Shown here one piece after another: positions 30,937 through 38,710 of a stretch of 41,238 nucleotides of DNA. This DNA is from Treponema sp. (lineage in GTDB: Bacteria; Spirochaetota; Spirochaetia; Treponematales; Treponemataceae), in the NCBI GenBank assembly GCA_016294035.1, contig JAEDCT010000023.1:1-41238 (forward strand). The letters run 5' to 3'. Numbering within the stretch: the first letter of the stretch is position 1; every line of letters begins with the position of its first letter. The notes beneath the pieces are model-generated. The model saw nothing but the letters and a program-made list of their open reading frames with translations. It was not told the DNA's origin and searched no databases. A program made the position numbers and the translations under genes.

Positions 30937-33249
30937 TTATACTGTTAAGATATTATCTAATTCTTGTTTAAATTCATTTAACCAAGAAAGATTTTTCTTA
31001 TTTTGTTCAATCATTTCAGTAAAATGTTTCTGGTCTGCTAATGCTTTTTCTTGTTCTTCAATTTTTGCCTTAATAGCATCATCCAATTCCAGAAGTTTTT
31101 CTAAGAAGAACTTTTTGAAAGATATTTCTGTATTTTTCGCCCAAGAAGTAGCAATATCACGAGTTTCTTTTTCGAACATTACTATCTGAGGATATAAAGA
31201 ACCTTTAATGAATTCAGAAAAATTTACATATTCTTCTGTTTCATACTCATATTCTGTATGATACCCTTCTTTGCCAAAAAAAGAATCCAGGTTAAATAAT
31301 CTTGCTACACCTGATCTGAAACCTTCATTTTTGACTTTATGACTTCCTACAACTACATCTTCTGTATATGAATATGAATTTAATGTTTCATCAACTGATA
31401 TTGTTGCAACATCTCCAAGTATTGCTGCTGGAGGCAGCTCATATCCTACTGACCCAATAAGATCCTCAACATACTGTTTATAACTTTTAACACAACTTTC
31501 AGCTTGAGACCTTAAAACTTCATTCAATGATTTCTCTATTAAACTTGTAAAATCTGCTGTTATTGTTGGAATTATAAGTCTTAAGTTATCTTGATATGCA
31601 ATTGCGGTTTCAACTGAAATTTTACTCTTATTCATATTCTGAGTTCTTTTAGTAAAATTAGCTAAGAAATTTGCACGAGCTTTATTTAGCGCATTTTTTA
31701 ACTCATTTTCTGTACTTAAATTTTCAATCTGAGCTTTAACATCTGAAGCCTTTTCTCCCCGAGATAATACAGATTTAATATGATCAAGTTGAGATTGAAG
31801 TTCTGCGACTTTGCTTTCGTTTCCCGCAAGTTTATTCTTTTCTTCTGCTTCTACATTCAAGGCATCAATCTTATCTTTAAATGAATATACGCCTTCAGAA
31901 ATTTTTGCAGGCAATGCATATTTTGTAAGATATTCAGTAATTGCCATTTCAATTGAAGGGACACCAGTATAAATCAATGCTTCCTCATTCTCATCACCAG
32001 CTTCCTTTGCTTTTGCAATTCGTTCCTTTAATTCATCAAAAGTTGAAGGGGACAGAAAGTCAGCGTAATCACTAAAATGCAATCGTTCATCATCAATAAA
32101 ACCGCCCATATTAATCATAACTTCTCGTTTATCCTTTGAAGTTAAATTTGGATCGTTATTAATAGTTTGTCTTATTTGTTTAGCCAATCTAGCAGCTGTT
32201 GGGAACACACGAGGATTTGTAATTCCATGTTTTTCTGATAAATATCGTTTTACATCATCAATTTTTCTCGATACTGTTTCATCTTTTTCTGGGTCAAATT
32301 CATCTGCTTTATTGAGAACGAATAAAAAACGGTCTCTACTTTGTCTGTCCCCACTTTTAATAATTTTCGCTACACTTGAAAGGAGTAAACTGTCATCATT
32401 CGTTTCAAGTTGAGTGCCATTAAGAACATAAATAATCATAGGTTTGTAGTCTGCATTCAACAAATCCATAGTATGTTTTTGATGTTCACTTGTTCGAGAG
32501 TTGTTTGGGCCAGGTGTGTCTGTTAATACAAGTTGTATATTCTTTGACTCAATACCAGGGATATCGCCATAAATCTCAATTCTTGATGTAGGGGCTAAAT
32601 CTATGTTATTTAATAGTTCCATATTCTCAACAGTTAATGGATCACATTTTGCTAATTCATTTCCATCAGCATCATAACTTGTTCCACTGAAATGATCAGA
32701 ACCATCAATGTCATGTATCTTTGCAATAGTTGCAGTTGTAGCCTCATTTCTGGCAGGTAGCAGTTCCTGACCAAGGATGGAATTGATTAATGTTGATTTA
32801 CCACTAGACATTGTAGCTACAACAGCCATTTCAAAATCAGAGTTAGTTGCTCGTTCAAATAAATCTTTTAAATCTTGGCCTTTCAATTGTTCAAAAGGAG
32901 TTTCAGCCTGCATTTTATTAAACAAGTCTTTTAATTCATTTAGTCTATCAGCTGCGACTACAATATTCTCGGGAATAAGATTTGCTTCTATATCAGAATG
33001 ATTGGTTTGGAATTTTTCTAATCCATCTTCCATGAATTCATAATCACGTTGAATTCCACTAAAGTGAACTGTAAAAGAATCATTTTCTTTATTTAATATA
33101 TTTTCAAAAAATTTTGTACACCATTCTGAAAGCTCACTTCCGTCTGCCCCACAAATATTCATAGTTAAATTTCTATCCTGAGATATCCCATTAATCTCTA
33201 GAGTTTTTTCTTTTGTATAGGGATTATATTTAAGTTTAATATCTGTCAT
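30937..33249 (-). CDS. Dynamin-like GTPase (large)
   Basis: A 770-residue dynamin-family GTPase. G1 is ATMSSGKST (145-153), G2 is the TT of NEATTATI (171-172), G3 is DTPG (244-247), G4 is NKAD (313-316). The N-terminal 100 residues are a separate domain. After the GTPase are long helices (EEKNKLAGNESKVAELQSQL; a terminal coiled coil at about 730-770) typical of the stalk/assembly region. Bacterial dynamins bend or fuse membranes; in pairs (as LeoA/LeoBC-like, Eleos) some take part in phage defence. GAGGATAAGAT precedes the start. It follows the second GTPase by 11 nt. Confidence 0.85.
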   Translation of the reverse strand: MTDIKLKYNPYTKEKTLEINGISQDRNLTMNICGADGSELSEWCTKFFENILNKENDSFTVHFSGIQRDYEFMEDGLEKFQTNHSDIEANLIPENIVVAADRLNELKDLFNKMQAETPFEQLKGQDLKDLFERATNSDFEMAVVATMSSGKSTLINSILGQELLPARNEATTATIAKIHDIDGSDHFSGTSYDADGNELAKCDPLTVENMELLNNIDLAPTSRIEIYGDIPGIESKNIQLVLTDTPGPNNSRTSEHQKHTMDLLNADYKPMIIYVLNGTQLETNDDSLLLSSVAKIIKSGDRQSRDRFLFVLNKADEFDPEKDETVSRKIDDVKRYLSEKHGITNPRVFPTAARLAKQIRQTINNDPNLTSKDKREVMINMGGFIDDERLHFSDYADFLSPSTFDELKERIAKAKEAGDENEEALIYTGVPSIEMAITEYLTKYALPAKISEGVYSFKDKIDALNVEAEEKNKLAGNESKVAELQSQLDHIKSVLSRGEKASDVKAQIENLSTENELKNALNKARANFLANFTKRTQNMNKSKISVETAIAYQDNLRLIIPTITADFTSLIEKSLNEVLRSQAESCVKSYKQYVEDLIGSVGYELPPAAILGDVATISVDETLNSYSYTEDVVVGSHKVKNEGFRSGVARLFNLDSFFGKEGYHTEYEYETEEYVNFSEFIKGSLYPQIVMFEKETRDIATSWAKNTEISFKKFFLEKLLELDDAIKAKIEEQEKALADQKHFTEMIEQNKKNLSWLNEFKQELDNILTV

Positions 33250-33260
33250 ATCTTATCCTC

Positions 33261-34907
33261 CTAAAACAGACTTTCTATTTCTTTTTCTATAGCATTAATA
33301 CCAGTTCTATTAAGTGCCTTTAATATTTCATTCTTTGAAAACTCTTTCTGTCCTACTGTTATCATAGAGTCGACATTATTGGTCTCTTCATTAGTAGAAC
33401 TAAAGTCATAATCTTCAAGGAATTCAGATAAACAAAGAGCAAATTCTCTTTGTTCCATTTTTGAAAAGTTATTCCCTTTTTCTTTTGATACCATCTTTAG
33501 TAAACGAGCAGCTTTTGCAGAAACGGGATATACTTTAGGATTATCAAAACCAATGGTATTTAAGTAATCTTTATACTTACGTATAATTTCAGAAATGTCT
33601 TCTTTCTCATTATCAATACAATCAGCTTTATTTAATGCAAACATAATTGGAGTCTTATCTTTACTTATTTTATTTTTATATATTTCTGACAATAAAGTTT
33701 TTTCATCAGTTGTAGAAATATGTTCTGCATTTACAACAAAAATAATGGCATCAATTTTTGTAGAATTCAAAAAATCCATTGTAATATCATGATGCGAATT
33801 ATCACCACTATTGTTTGTTCCTGGAGTGTCATGAACTGCACAAATTACTTTAGTACTGCAAATATCATCAAGATCAGATTGTAAATATATATGCCTTACA
33901 TTTTCATCCGAGTTCCATTTATCAATGTTTGCAAGAACAAGACTATTTGCCCCCTCCAAAGTTTTATTCTTACGTTCTGCAAAACCTATCATTTTCTGAA
34001 GAGAATCATTATCATAAACACTGGTAATACATGCAGTCGTTGCTTCATTTCTTGAAGGAAGATAATCAGCGCCAAGTAGTGCATTTACAAAAGTTGATTT
34101 TCCAGCACTCATTGTTGCACATACAGCAATATTAAAAACTTTTAAAGATAAATATTTTTGCTGTGCAGATACAAAGGACGTGAAATCATTAAAACTTGAT
34201 TTTATCCATTTGTTTTTTATTGCATCAGGATTATCTACAGAATACAGAATCATATTAATCTTTTTTTCCTTTCTGATTTCCAAAAAATCCCAGAGCCTAG
34301 AATAATCAGAATTCTCCTCCTTAAAATCTACATTAAGAATTCTGTACGTATAAATAATTTCAGCAACAAAAAGCCATCTATAATCAATCTTGTTCTTAAA
34401 CAATCGCTTTTTCATCAAACTGACTACGTTTGCAATATCTTTTTTTCCTTTTTCCAATAAATTCCGAGGTATCTGTCCAATAAGTTGAATGTGTACTTCT
34501 TCAAATCTCTTTCTTATGAAATCATCACTATTATTGTATAAATCTGATAAAAACATAAAATAAGAGAACAATGCTTTGAATGCCTGCTCAGCTTCAAGAT
34601 TTTCAAATTTCTGAGATTGAACAAAATCATACCAACTTATTAAACCAAAATTTGATAAAGCGACCTTATCAGAAACTGATTCATAATCTAACAAAACAGA
34701 TGATTCAGATTTTTTTTGAACTGTTAAATTCATTGCAGAAACATCGCCAAACTTGTATCCGCATGATGTACAAAATTTCAATAAAGATTTCGACTCATAA
34801 CCGCATTCTGGACAACAATACTTTTCATTTCCTAATTTTGTTCCACAATTTACACAAAACTTTGTGTTGTCTTTGTTTTCATAATAACATACAGGACATT
34901 GTTTCAT
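33261..34907 (-). CDS. Zinc-ribbon dynamin-like GTPase
   Basis: A 548-residue protein. Two N-terminal zinc ribbons have Cys at 4, 7, 18, 21 and 32, 35, 46, 49. A helical region (about 85-250) precedes the GTPase: G1 ATMSAGKST (264-272), G2 in NEATTACIT, G3 DTPG (360-363), G4 NKAD (426-429), and VSAKAARL as the G5/SA-like motif. Against the larger neighbour the stalk is short, so it may act as a partner in a mixed polymer. The ribbons match those of the next protein upstream in exact spacing. The ribosome site is TAGGAAATATTT. Confidence 0.8.
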   Translation of the reverse strand: MKQCPVCYYENKDNTKFCVNCGTKLGNEKYCCPECGYESKSLLKFCTSCGYKFGDVSAMNLTVQKKSESSVLLDYESVSDKVALSNFGLISWYDFVQSQKFENLEAEQAFKALFSYFMFLSDLYNNSDDFIRKRFEEVHIQLIGQIPRNLLEKGKKDIANVVSLMKKRLFKNKIDYRWLFVAEIIYTYRILNVDFKEENSDYSRLWDFLEIRKEKKINMILYSVDNPDAIKNKWIKSSFNDFTSFVSAQQKYLSLKVFNIAVCATMSAGKSTFVNALLGADYLPSRNEATTACITSVYDNDSLQKMIGFAERKNKTLEGANSLVLANIDKWNSDENVRHIYLQSDLDDICSTKVICAVHDTPGTNNSGDNSHHDITMDFLNSTKIDAIIFVVNAEHISTTDEKTLLSEIYKNKISKDKTPIMFALNKADCIDNEKEDISEIIRKYKDYLNTIGFDNPKVYPVSAKAARLLKMVSKEKGNNFSKMEQREFALCLSEFLEDYDFSSTNEETNNVDSMITVGQKEFSKNEILKALNRTGINAIEKEIESLF

Positions 34908-34916
34908 AAATATTTC

Positions 34917-36671
34917 CTACAAGACATTTCTTATTTCTTCAAGACACTCTTTTAATGTTGAAAGGTTATAATAAATACCAGCTATACTTACATCACCTTT
35001 CCACGCCGAATTGTTCTTATTTTCTATCCAATGCTGAAAATGTAAAGCTTTATCAAGATACATATCTCCCATCTGGGTATATGGTACAGTTACTTTTTTA
35101 AAACCATAATCAAATGAAATACCGTCAGTCAGGAAAACTAATCCATCTTTTCCGTTTTTAAAAATAGTTATATCTAACATTCCTAAAATTTCAGATACAC
35201 TTCTATTGTATGCAATTTTAGTTCTTGCATTTTCAATTCTTGTTCTATATTCAGGTTTATCAAAAGTTCCTCCTGATTTTGTATACCAGATGCAATCCTT
35301 ACAAATTTTTGGAAGATATTCATCAAGTATGGAAACAATTCTATCTTCTACAGATTCATCATCTTCATAAGAATCTTCATCATCTGAATCCACACCCCAT
35401 GCCTCTGCAAGCCGTTCAGCTTTATATTCAATATAATTACAATATTCTTCATAACGGTTTTGAGCATCGGTAATTTTAAAAATTGAAAAAAGCCTGTTTC
35501 TTAAATCTTCATTCTCTATTGCAAAAAGCTCCTCTAACTTTTCATCATCCGTATCATATTCTGAATAGTCTGCACCATATTGAATCAGTAACTTGATTAA
35601 ATCAATATTTATAGCTTCTTCATGACTTAAAGAAGTTGATAACGGGGTCTTACTGTAAAGCTCACTGGTAATATAATTATAATGAACAGAAATAAAATCT
35701 GTATTTGCACCATTTTCAAGAAGGCATTTTACGATTAAGTAGATATCTTTTTTATTACTGTCGCAGTCAGGGTCAATCGCACAAATTAATGGAGAATCTC
35801 CTGTAATCTCTTCACAATCAGTTAAAGAAACTGTTGAATCCAATTCATATTCTTCTATATGCTTTTTATAGAACTCATATTTTGCTTCAGCATCTGGTTT
35901 CGGAACAAAGTTTACATCAACCTTGCAGTCTACAACTAAGTACGAAACAAGCTTAACTAAAGAACATCTACAAGCTTTTATTAAGGCTGTTTCAGAAAAT
36001 AATTGTTCATCAACACACTCCGGATTAGCACCATTTTTAATTAACGCATCGATTATTCCAAGATATTTGTTGTGAACATCATCCTCTGTTTCGAACTCAT
36101 CACCTGAAGAAAAAACTCCCGGCGTATATGTACTTTCTCCAGTTTCGTCGTAATGCTTACGATAATCATTCAGCATTATGCTATAGTTATTGATTACCTT
36201 CAGCAAGACAGAATCCCCATCATCGTCTTTTATGTTGAAATCACAACCATAAAAAGCAAGAAGATTTATAATTTCCTCATTATGGGCATTTGCAATTGAA
36301 TAGAACATAATTTCTGAAATGCCTTCATTTTCCAGCATTTTTTTGGCAACATCGGTATAACCATATCTTATTGCTTCATCTAAGTCGTAAGGTTTTAAAT
36401 CTTCATTAATATAGTCATATTTCCCAAATTTAGTATCATTAATTACATTTTCTGTCTGACGAACAGTTTTTGAAGTTTTTTCCGCACTTTTATTCAAAGC
36501 ATTATTATCAACAACATTAAAACCGCATTCAGGACAAAATTTAATAACATCTTCTAACTTTGTTCCACATTCAGGACAAAACTTTGGTGCTTCAACTAAT
36601 TTTGTTCCACACTCTTCACAAAATTTTCCTGAGTCGCTATTTTCATGACCACAATTTTTACAGATTTTCAT
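34917..36671 (-). CDS. Zinc-ribbon, ankyrin-repeat protein
   Basis: A 584-residue protein, first in the operon. Cys at 4, 7, 18, 21 and 32, 35, 46, 49 form two zinc ribbons (CKNCGHENSDSGKFCEECG, then FCPECGTKLEDVIKFCPECG). Ankyrin-type repeats cover about 85-400: DLDEAIRYGYTDVAKKMLE, IINLLAFYGCDFNIKDDDGD, IIDALIKNGANPEC, LLENGANTDF, LIQYGADYSEYD. An acidic stretch (DSDDEDSYEDDESVEDR) follows. The end, from about 485, reads like a PH-like small domain (FKNGKDGLVFLTDGISFDYG). Possibly the sensing or scaffold subunit. AAGGAG lies 10 nt before ATG 36671. Confidence 0.75.
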   Translation of the reverse strand: MKICKNCGHENSDSGKFCEECGTKLVEAPKFCPECGTKLEDVIKFCPECGFNVVDNNALNKSAEKTSKTVRQTENVINDTKFGKYDYINEDLKPYDLDEAIRYGYTDVAKKMLENEGISEIMFYSIANAHNEEIINLLAFYGCDFNIKDDDGDSVLLKVINNYSIMLNDYRKHYDETGESTYTPGVFSSGDEFETEDDVHNKYLGIIDALIKNGANPECVDEQLFSETALIKACRCSLVKLVSYLVVDCKVDVNFVPKPDAEAKYEFYKKHIEEYELDSTVSLTDCEEITGDSPLICAIDPDCDSNKKDIYLIVKCLLENGANTDFISVHYNYITSELYSKTPLSTSLSHEEAINIDLIKLLIQYGADYSEYDTDDEKLEELFAIENEDLRNRLFSIFKITDAQNRYEEYCNYIEYKAERLAEAWGVDSDDEDSYEDDESVEDRIVSILDEYLPKICKDCIWYTKSGGTFDKPEYRTRIENARTKIAYNRSVSEILGMLDITIFKNGKDGLVFLTDGISFDYGFKKVTVPYTQMGDMYLDKALHFQHWIENKNNSAWKGDVSIAGIYYNLSTLKECLEEIRNVL

Positions 36672-36695
36672 AACTCATATTCTCCTTCTTTTACA

Positions 36696-36729
36696 ATTCT
36701 AATCTGAGACCCACGACATCTAATGTCAT
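36696..36729 (-). promoter_or_regulatory. Regulon box and promoter of the dynamin/ATPase/toxin operon
   Basis: Plus strand ACGACA-TCTAA-TGTCAT (36713-36729). On the minus strand GACATT-AGA-TGTCGT, 11 nt, TAGAAT (36696-36701). Transcription should begin near 36689, 18 nt before the first gene. Confidence 0.7.
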
Positions 36730-36744
36730 AGGTTTACGATTTTT

Positions 36745-37725
36745 TTATTTGTACATCTTCTCTGTACGTTGTAATTCTTCTTTCACCTCTTCCACCAGCT
36801 CCTCTGGTCCCAAAACCCTTACCGTATGCCCTTGTCCTAAAATAAAGCGCAGAAGTTCCTTCTTTTGGGTGGTCTTAAACTTCAGGTAAACGCTTCCGTC
36901 TTCTCGTTCTTCAAGTGTCTGGTCTGAGTGCCAGATTCGGTTTGTGGCGTAGGTTGCAATTTCCTTATCAAACAGAAGCTCTACTTCAAGAGGAATTTTA
37001 TCACTAAGCCAGACACCCATTTCCGAATCGAAGTAGTCTGAAGTATTAAAATCTTTTGGAATGCTGAACTTTTTGCTTGTCATTACGGCGTTTTTCATTC
37101 TGCCAAAAGAAAAAATACGGATATCGCCTTTATCATGACACTTACCTATTACATACCAGTTGCCTCTCTGGCAGACGGCGTGATATGGATCTATTGTTCG
37201 TTCCATAAAGGATGGTTTTTGAAGAGGTCTGTAGTCAAATGAAATGGAGAACCCTTTTTTTATAGCGTCAAAGATTGTTGTGAAAAGTTCTGGGTTTATA
37301 TTTTCTATTCTATCGGGTATAAAAGTAATCCTGGGATTTAAAAATGATGTATCTACAGTTATACGATTTGGCAAACAATTTGTAATTTTTTGAAACACTG
37401 AGCGAAGTTGATTTTCTAATGGTGTATTACGATATTGTTCTAAAAGGGGATTTAATATAGCGACAGAAAGTGCTTCTCCTTCGGTAAGAGGAATACTTTT
37501 TATAAAAAAATTCTTTTCAGTGTAATGATAACCACGACTATCACTTTCGATGGGAGCGTTGAGAGTATCACGCATGTATTCTATATCTCTCTGAATTGTC
37601 CGCGAGCTATAGCTTCCATCTTCAATGGATTTAGCAATTTCTTTTGCTGTGTACCATCTTCCCGATTGTAACAATTCATCAATTTTTACTATGCGCCAGT
37701 TATTAATCTTTATCTGTCGTTCCAT
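36745..37725 (-). CDS. WYL-domain transcription regulator (HTH-WYL-WCX)
   Basis: A 326-residue protein. The N-terminal winged HTH (about 8-65) reads VKIDELLQSGRWYTAKEIAK, then SSRTIQRDIEYMRDTL, the DeoR/HTH_11 type. The WYL domain (about 140-215) carries FDYRPLQKPSFMERTIDPYH and GNWYVIGKCHD, which senses nucleic acid or nucleotide-type ligands in related proteins. The C-terminal WCX extension ends VRVLGPEELVEEVKEELQ. Regulators of this plan (BrxR, CapW) control defence islands. The operon it precedes begins 74 nt downstream in the same direction. The box at 37769-37785 lies in its own control region. I propose it binds all five boxes. Confidence 0.8.
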   Translation of the reverse strand: MERQIKINNWRIVKIDELLQSGRWYTAKEIAKSIEDGSYSSRTIQRDIEYMRDTLNAPIESDSRGYHYTEKNFFIKSIPLTEGEALSVAILNPLLEQYRNTPLENQLRSVFQKITNCLPNRITVDTSFLNPRITFIPDRIENINPELFTTIFDAIKKGFSISFDYRPLQKPSFMERTIDPYHAVCQRGNWYVIGKCHDKGDIRIFSFGRMKNAVMTSKKFSIPKDFNTSDYFDSEMGVWLSDKIPLEVELLFDKEIATYATNRIWHSDQTLEEREDGSVYLKFKTTQKKELLRFILGQGHTVRVLGPEELVEEVKEELQRTEKMYK

Positions 37726-37768
37726 GTCTTTTTTTCTGTAAACTTTTTAGTGTTAGTCAAAACTTGTT

Positions 37769-37791
37769 ATGACAAAATATGTCTTATTATA
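37769..37791. promoter_or_regulatory. Regulon box between the WYL gene and the XRE-type gene
   Basis: ATGACA-AAATA-TGTCTT (37769-37785) is the fifth copy of the box. On the minus strand a TATAAT (37786-37791) lies directly next to it, so a bound protein would sit at the transcription start of the WYL gene. The 11-nt position after the box (ACTAAC) is a poor -10. Confidence 0.55.
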
Positions 37792-37811
37792 CACCTATAA
37801 ATGTCTAATCG

Positions 37812-37836
37812 CAACATCATTATAATAAACATGTTG
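37812..37836 (+). promoter_or_regulatory. Inverted repeat around a -10 box
   Basis: CAACAT (37812-37817) and ATGTTG (37831-37836) flank TATAAT (37821-37826), upstream of the XRE-type gene. It is a likely autoregulatory operator. Confidence 0.45.
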
Positions 37837-37866
37837 TGAATTGCTATTCAGAATATTACGTTATCG

Positions 37867-38211
37867 TTGAAAAATATATGTATGACTTCAGATGATATTC
37901 AAACTAGACTTGGAGAGAATGTAAAACGCATTCGCAAGGAACAAAAATTGACTCAATTTCAGCTTGCGGAAAAAGCTGATCTTTCTGAAGAAACTGTAAA
38001 GAATATAGAGCTTTCAAGGTGTTGGACAAGTGATAAAAATCTTGCAAAACTTACAAAAGCATTGCAAGTGGACATCCATTGTCTATTTTTACCAGTTTGT
38101 ACTTCATTTGATAATGATTCAGAAGATTCTACAGTAATTAAAAAGGCTATAGCAGAAAATTTGAAGAATTATGTTAATTCCGTTTTGGATGATCTCACTT
38201 CTAAAAAATAA
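37867..38211 (+). CDS. XRE-family HTH protein
   Basis: A 114-residue protein (or 109 from ATG 37882; TTG 37867 is the alternative). The HTH is clear: LGENVKRIRKEQKLTQFQLA, then LSEETVKNIELSR, with a helical C-terminal tail (VIKKAIAENLKNYVNSVLDD). It is divergent from the WYL gene. No ribosome site is visible, so the start is uncertain. It may act with the WYL regulator or only on its own promoter. Confidence 0.75.
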   Translation: MKNICMTSDDIQTRLGENVKRIRKEQKLTQFQLAEKADLSEETVKNIELSRCWTSDKNLAKLTKALQVDIHCLFLPVCTSFDNDSEDSTVIKKAIAENLKNYVNSVLDDLTSKK

Positions 38212-38262
38212 AATGACAATGCCATGGGTGGTAAGGGATAAGATTTTTATGGCATTGTCATT
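38212..38262. terminator. Long hairpin between convergent genes
   Basis: AATGACAATGCCAT (38212-38225) and ATGGCATTGTCATT (38249-38262) are perfect complements with a 23-nt loop. They lie right after the stop of the XRE-type gene and just before the stop of the 38276 gene, so a two-way terminator is likely. There is no long T-tract. Confidence 0.55.
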
Positions 38263-38275
38263 AAATACTACATTA

Positions 38276-38515
38276 TTAATTTGCTGTTTCTGTTGCTAAT
38301 GTAATTGTGTTTTCATCAGGTGTTTCGCCAGTAAAAACTCGTCTTGTAGCATCCAGAACTTCTTTACAGTTTGCAGAAAAATCTTTTCCTGTTTTCTTAA
38401 GCTTATCTTTTACAATTTTCAAAGCAGGTTTTGTTTCTGCATAATCTGAAACTACTTTTCCAGTAACTGCAAGTACTGTGGCAGCAATACAGGTTCCAAT
38501 TAATCTCTTTATCAT
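38276..38515 (-). CDS. 79-residue small membrane protein, paralog of 23950
   Basis: The N-terminus MIKRLIGTCIAATVLAVTGK is hydrophobic, and VVSDYAETKPALKIVKDKLK follows, like GKIISNFADKNPKTKEIKEK of the 23950 protein. The rest is polar (VTGET-type tail, Thr-rich). It has a strong ribosome site (AAGGAGATTTTT). The promoter carries the best copy of the regulon box (38554-38587). The two paralogs 14 kb apart under the same box are the main reason to see a regulon beyond the operon. Function unknown; probably a membrane protein. Confidence 0.65.
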   Translation of the reverse strand: MIKRLIGTCIAATVLAVTGKVVSDYAETKPALKIVKDKLKKTGKDFSANCKEVLDATRRVFTGETPDENTITLATETAN

Positions 38516-38553
38516 AAAAATCTCCTTGAGCCTTTTTACATGCTCTTGCTTGT

Positions 38554-38587
38554 ATTATAGAATGATAATAATGACAACTAATGTCAT
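38554..38587 (-). promoter_or_regulatory. Regulon box and promoter of the 38276 gene
   Basis: Perfect box ATGACA-ACTAA-TGTCAT (38571-38587). On the minus strand GACATT-AGT-TGTCAT, 11 nt, TATAAT (38554-38559). Confidence 0.75.
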
Positions 38588-38609
38588 GGATGTTTTTTTT
38601 GTTTAACTT

Positions 38610-38705
38610 TTATGCATCCTTAGAAGAAATAAGAGTAAAACCAGTAGCTCGATCGTGTTTTACAGTTTGTATTGAACCATCTTGCCTTGTCTGAGTTTCA
38701 AAAAA
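38610..38705 (-). pseudogene. 3' relic of a small regulon-type protein
   Basis: A minus-strand frame without a start codon reads FFETQTRQDGSIQTVKHDRA, then TGFTLISSKDA and stop. Its end resembles the C-terminus of the 24418 protein (G-x(3)-VK...DGFKLI). It is cut off where the WYL-like gene at 38711 ends. It suggests that a second copy of that small gene once stood here. Confidence 0.35.
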
Positions 38706-38710
38706 TGTAT

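Noticed and set aside
38212..38262. A further regulon box in the hairpin (it contains ATGACA)
   Set aside because: The second half-site is not at the 5-nt distance, and the sequence lies between two stop codons, where a terminator is expected.
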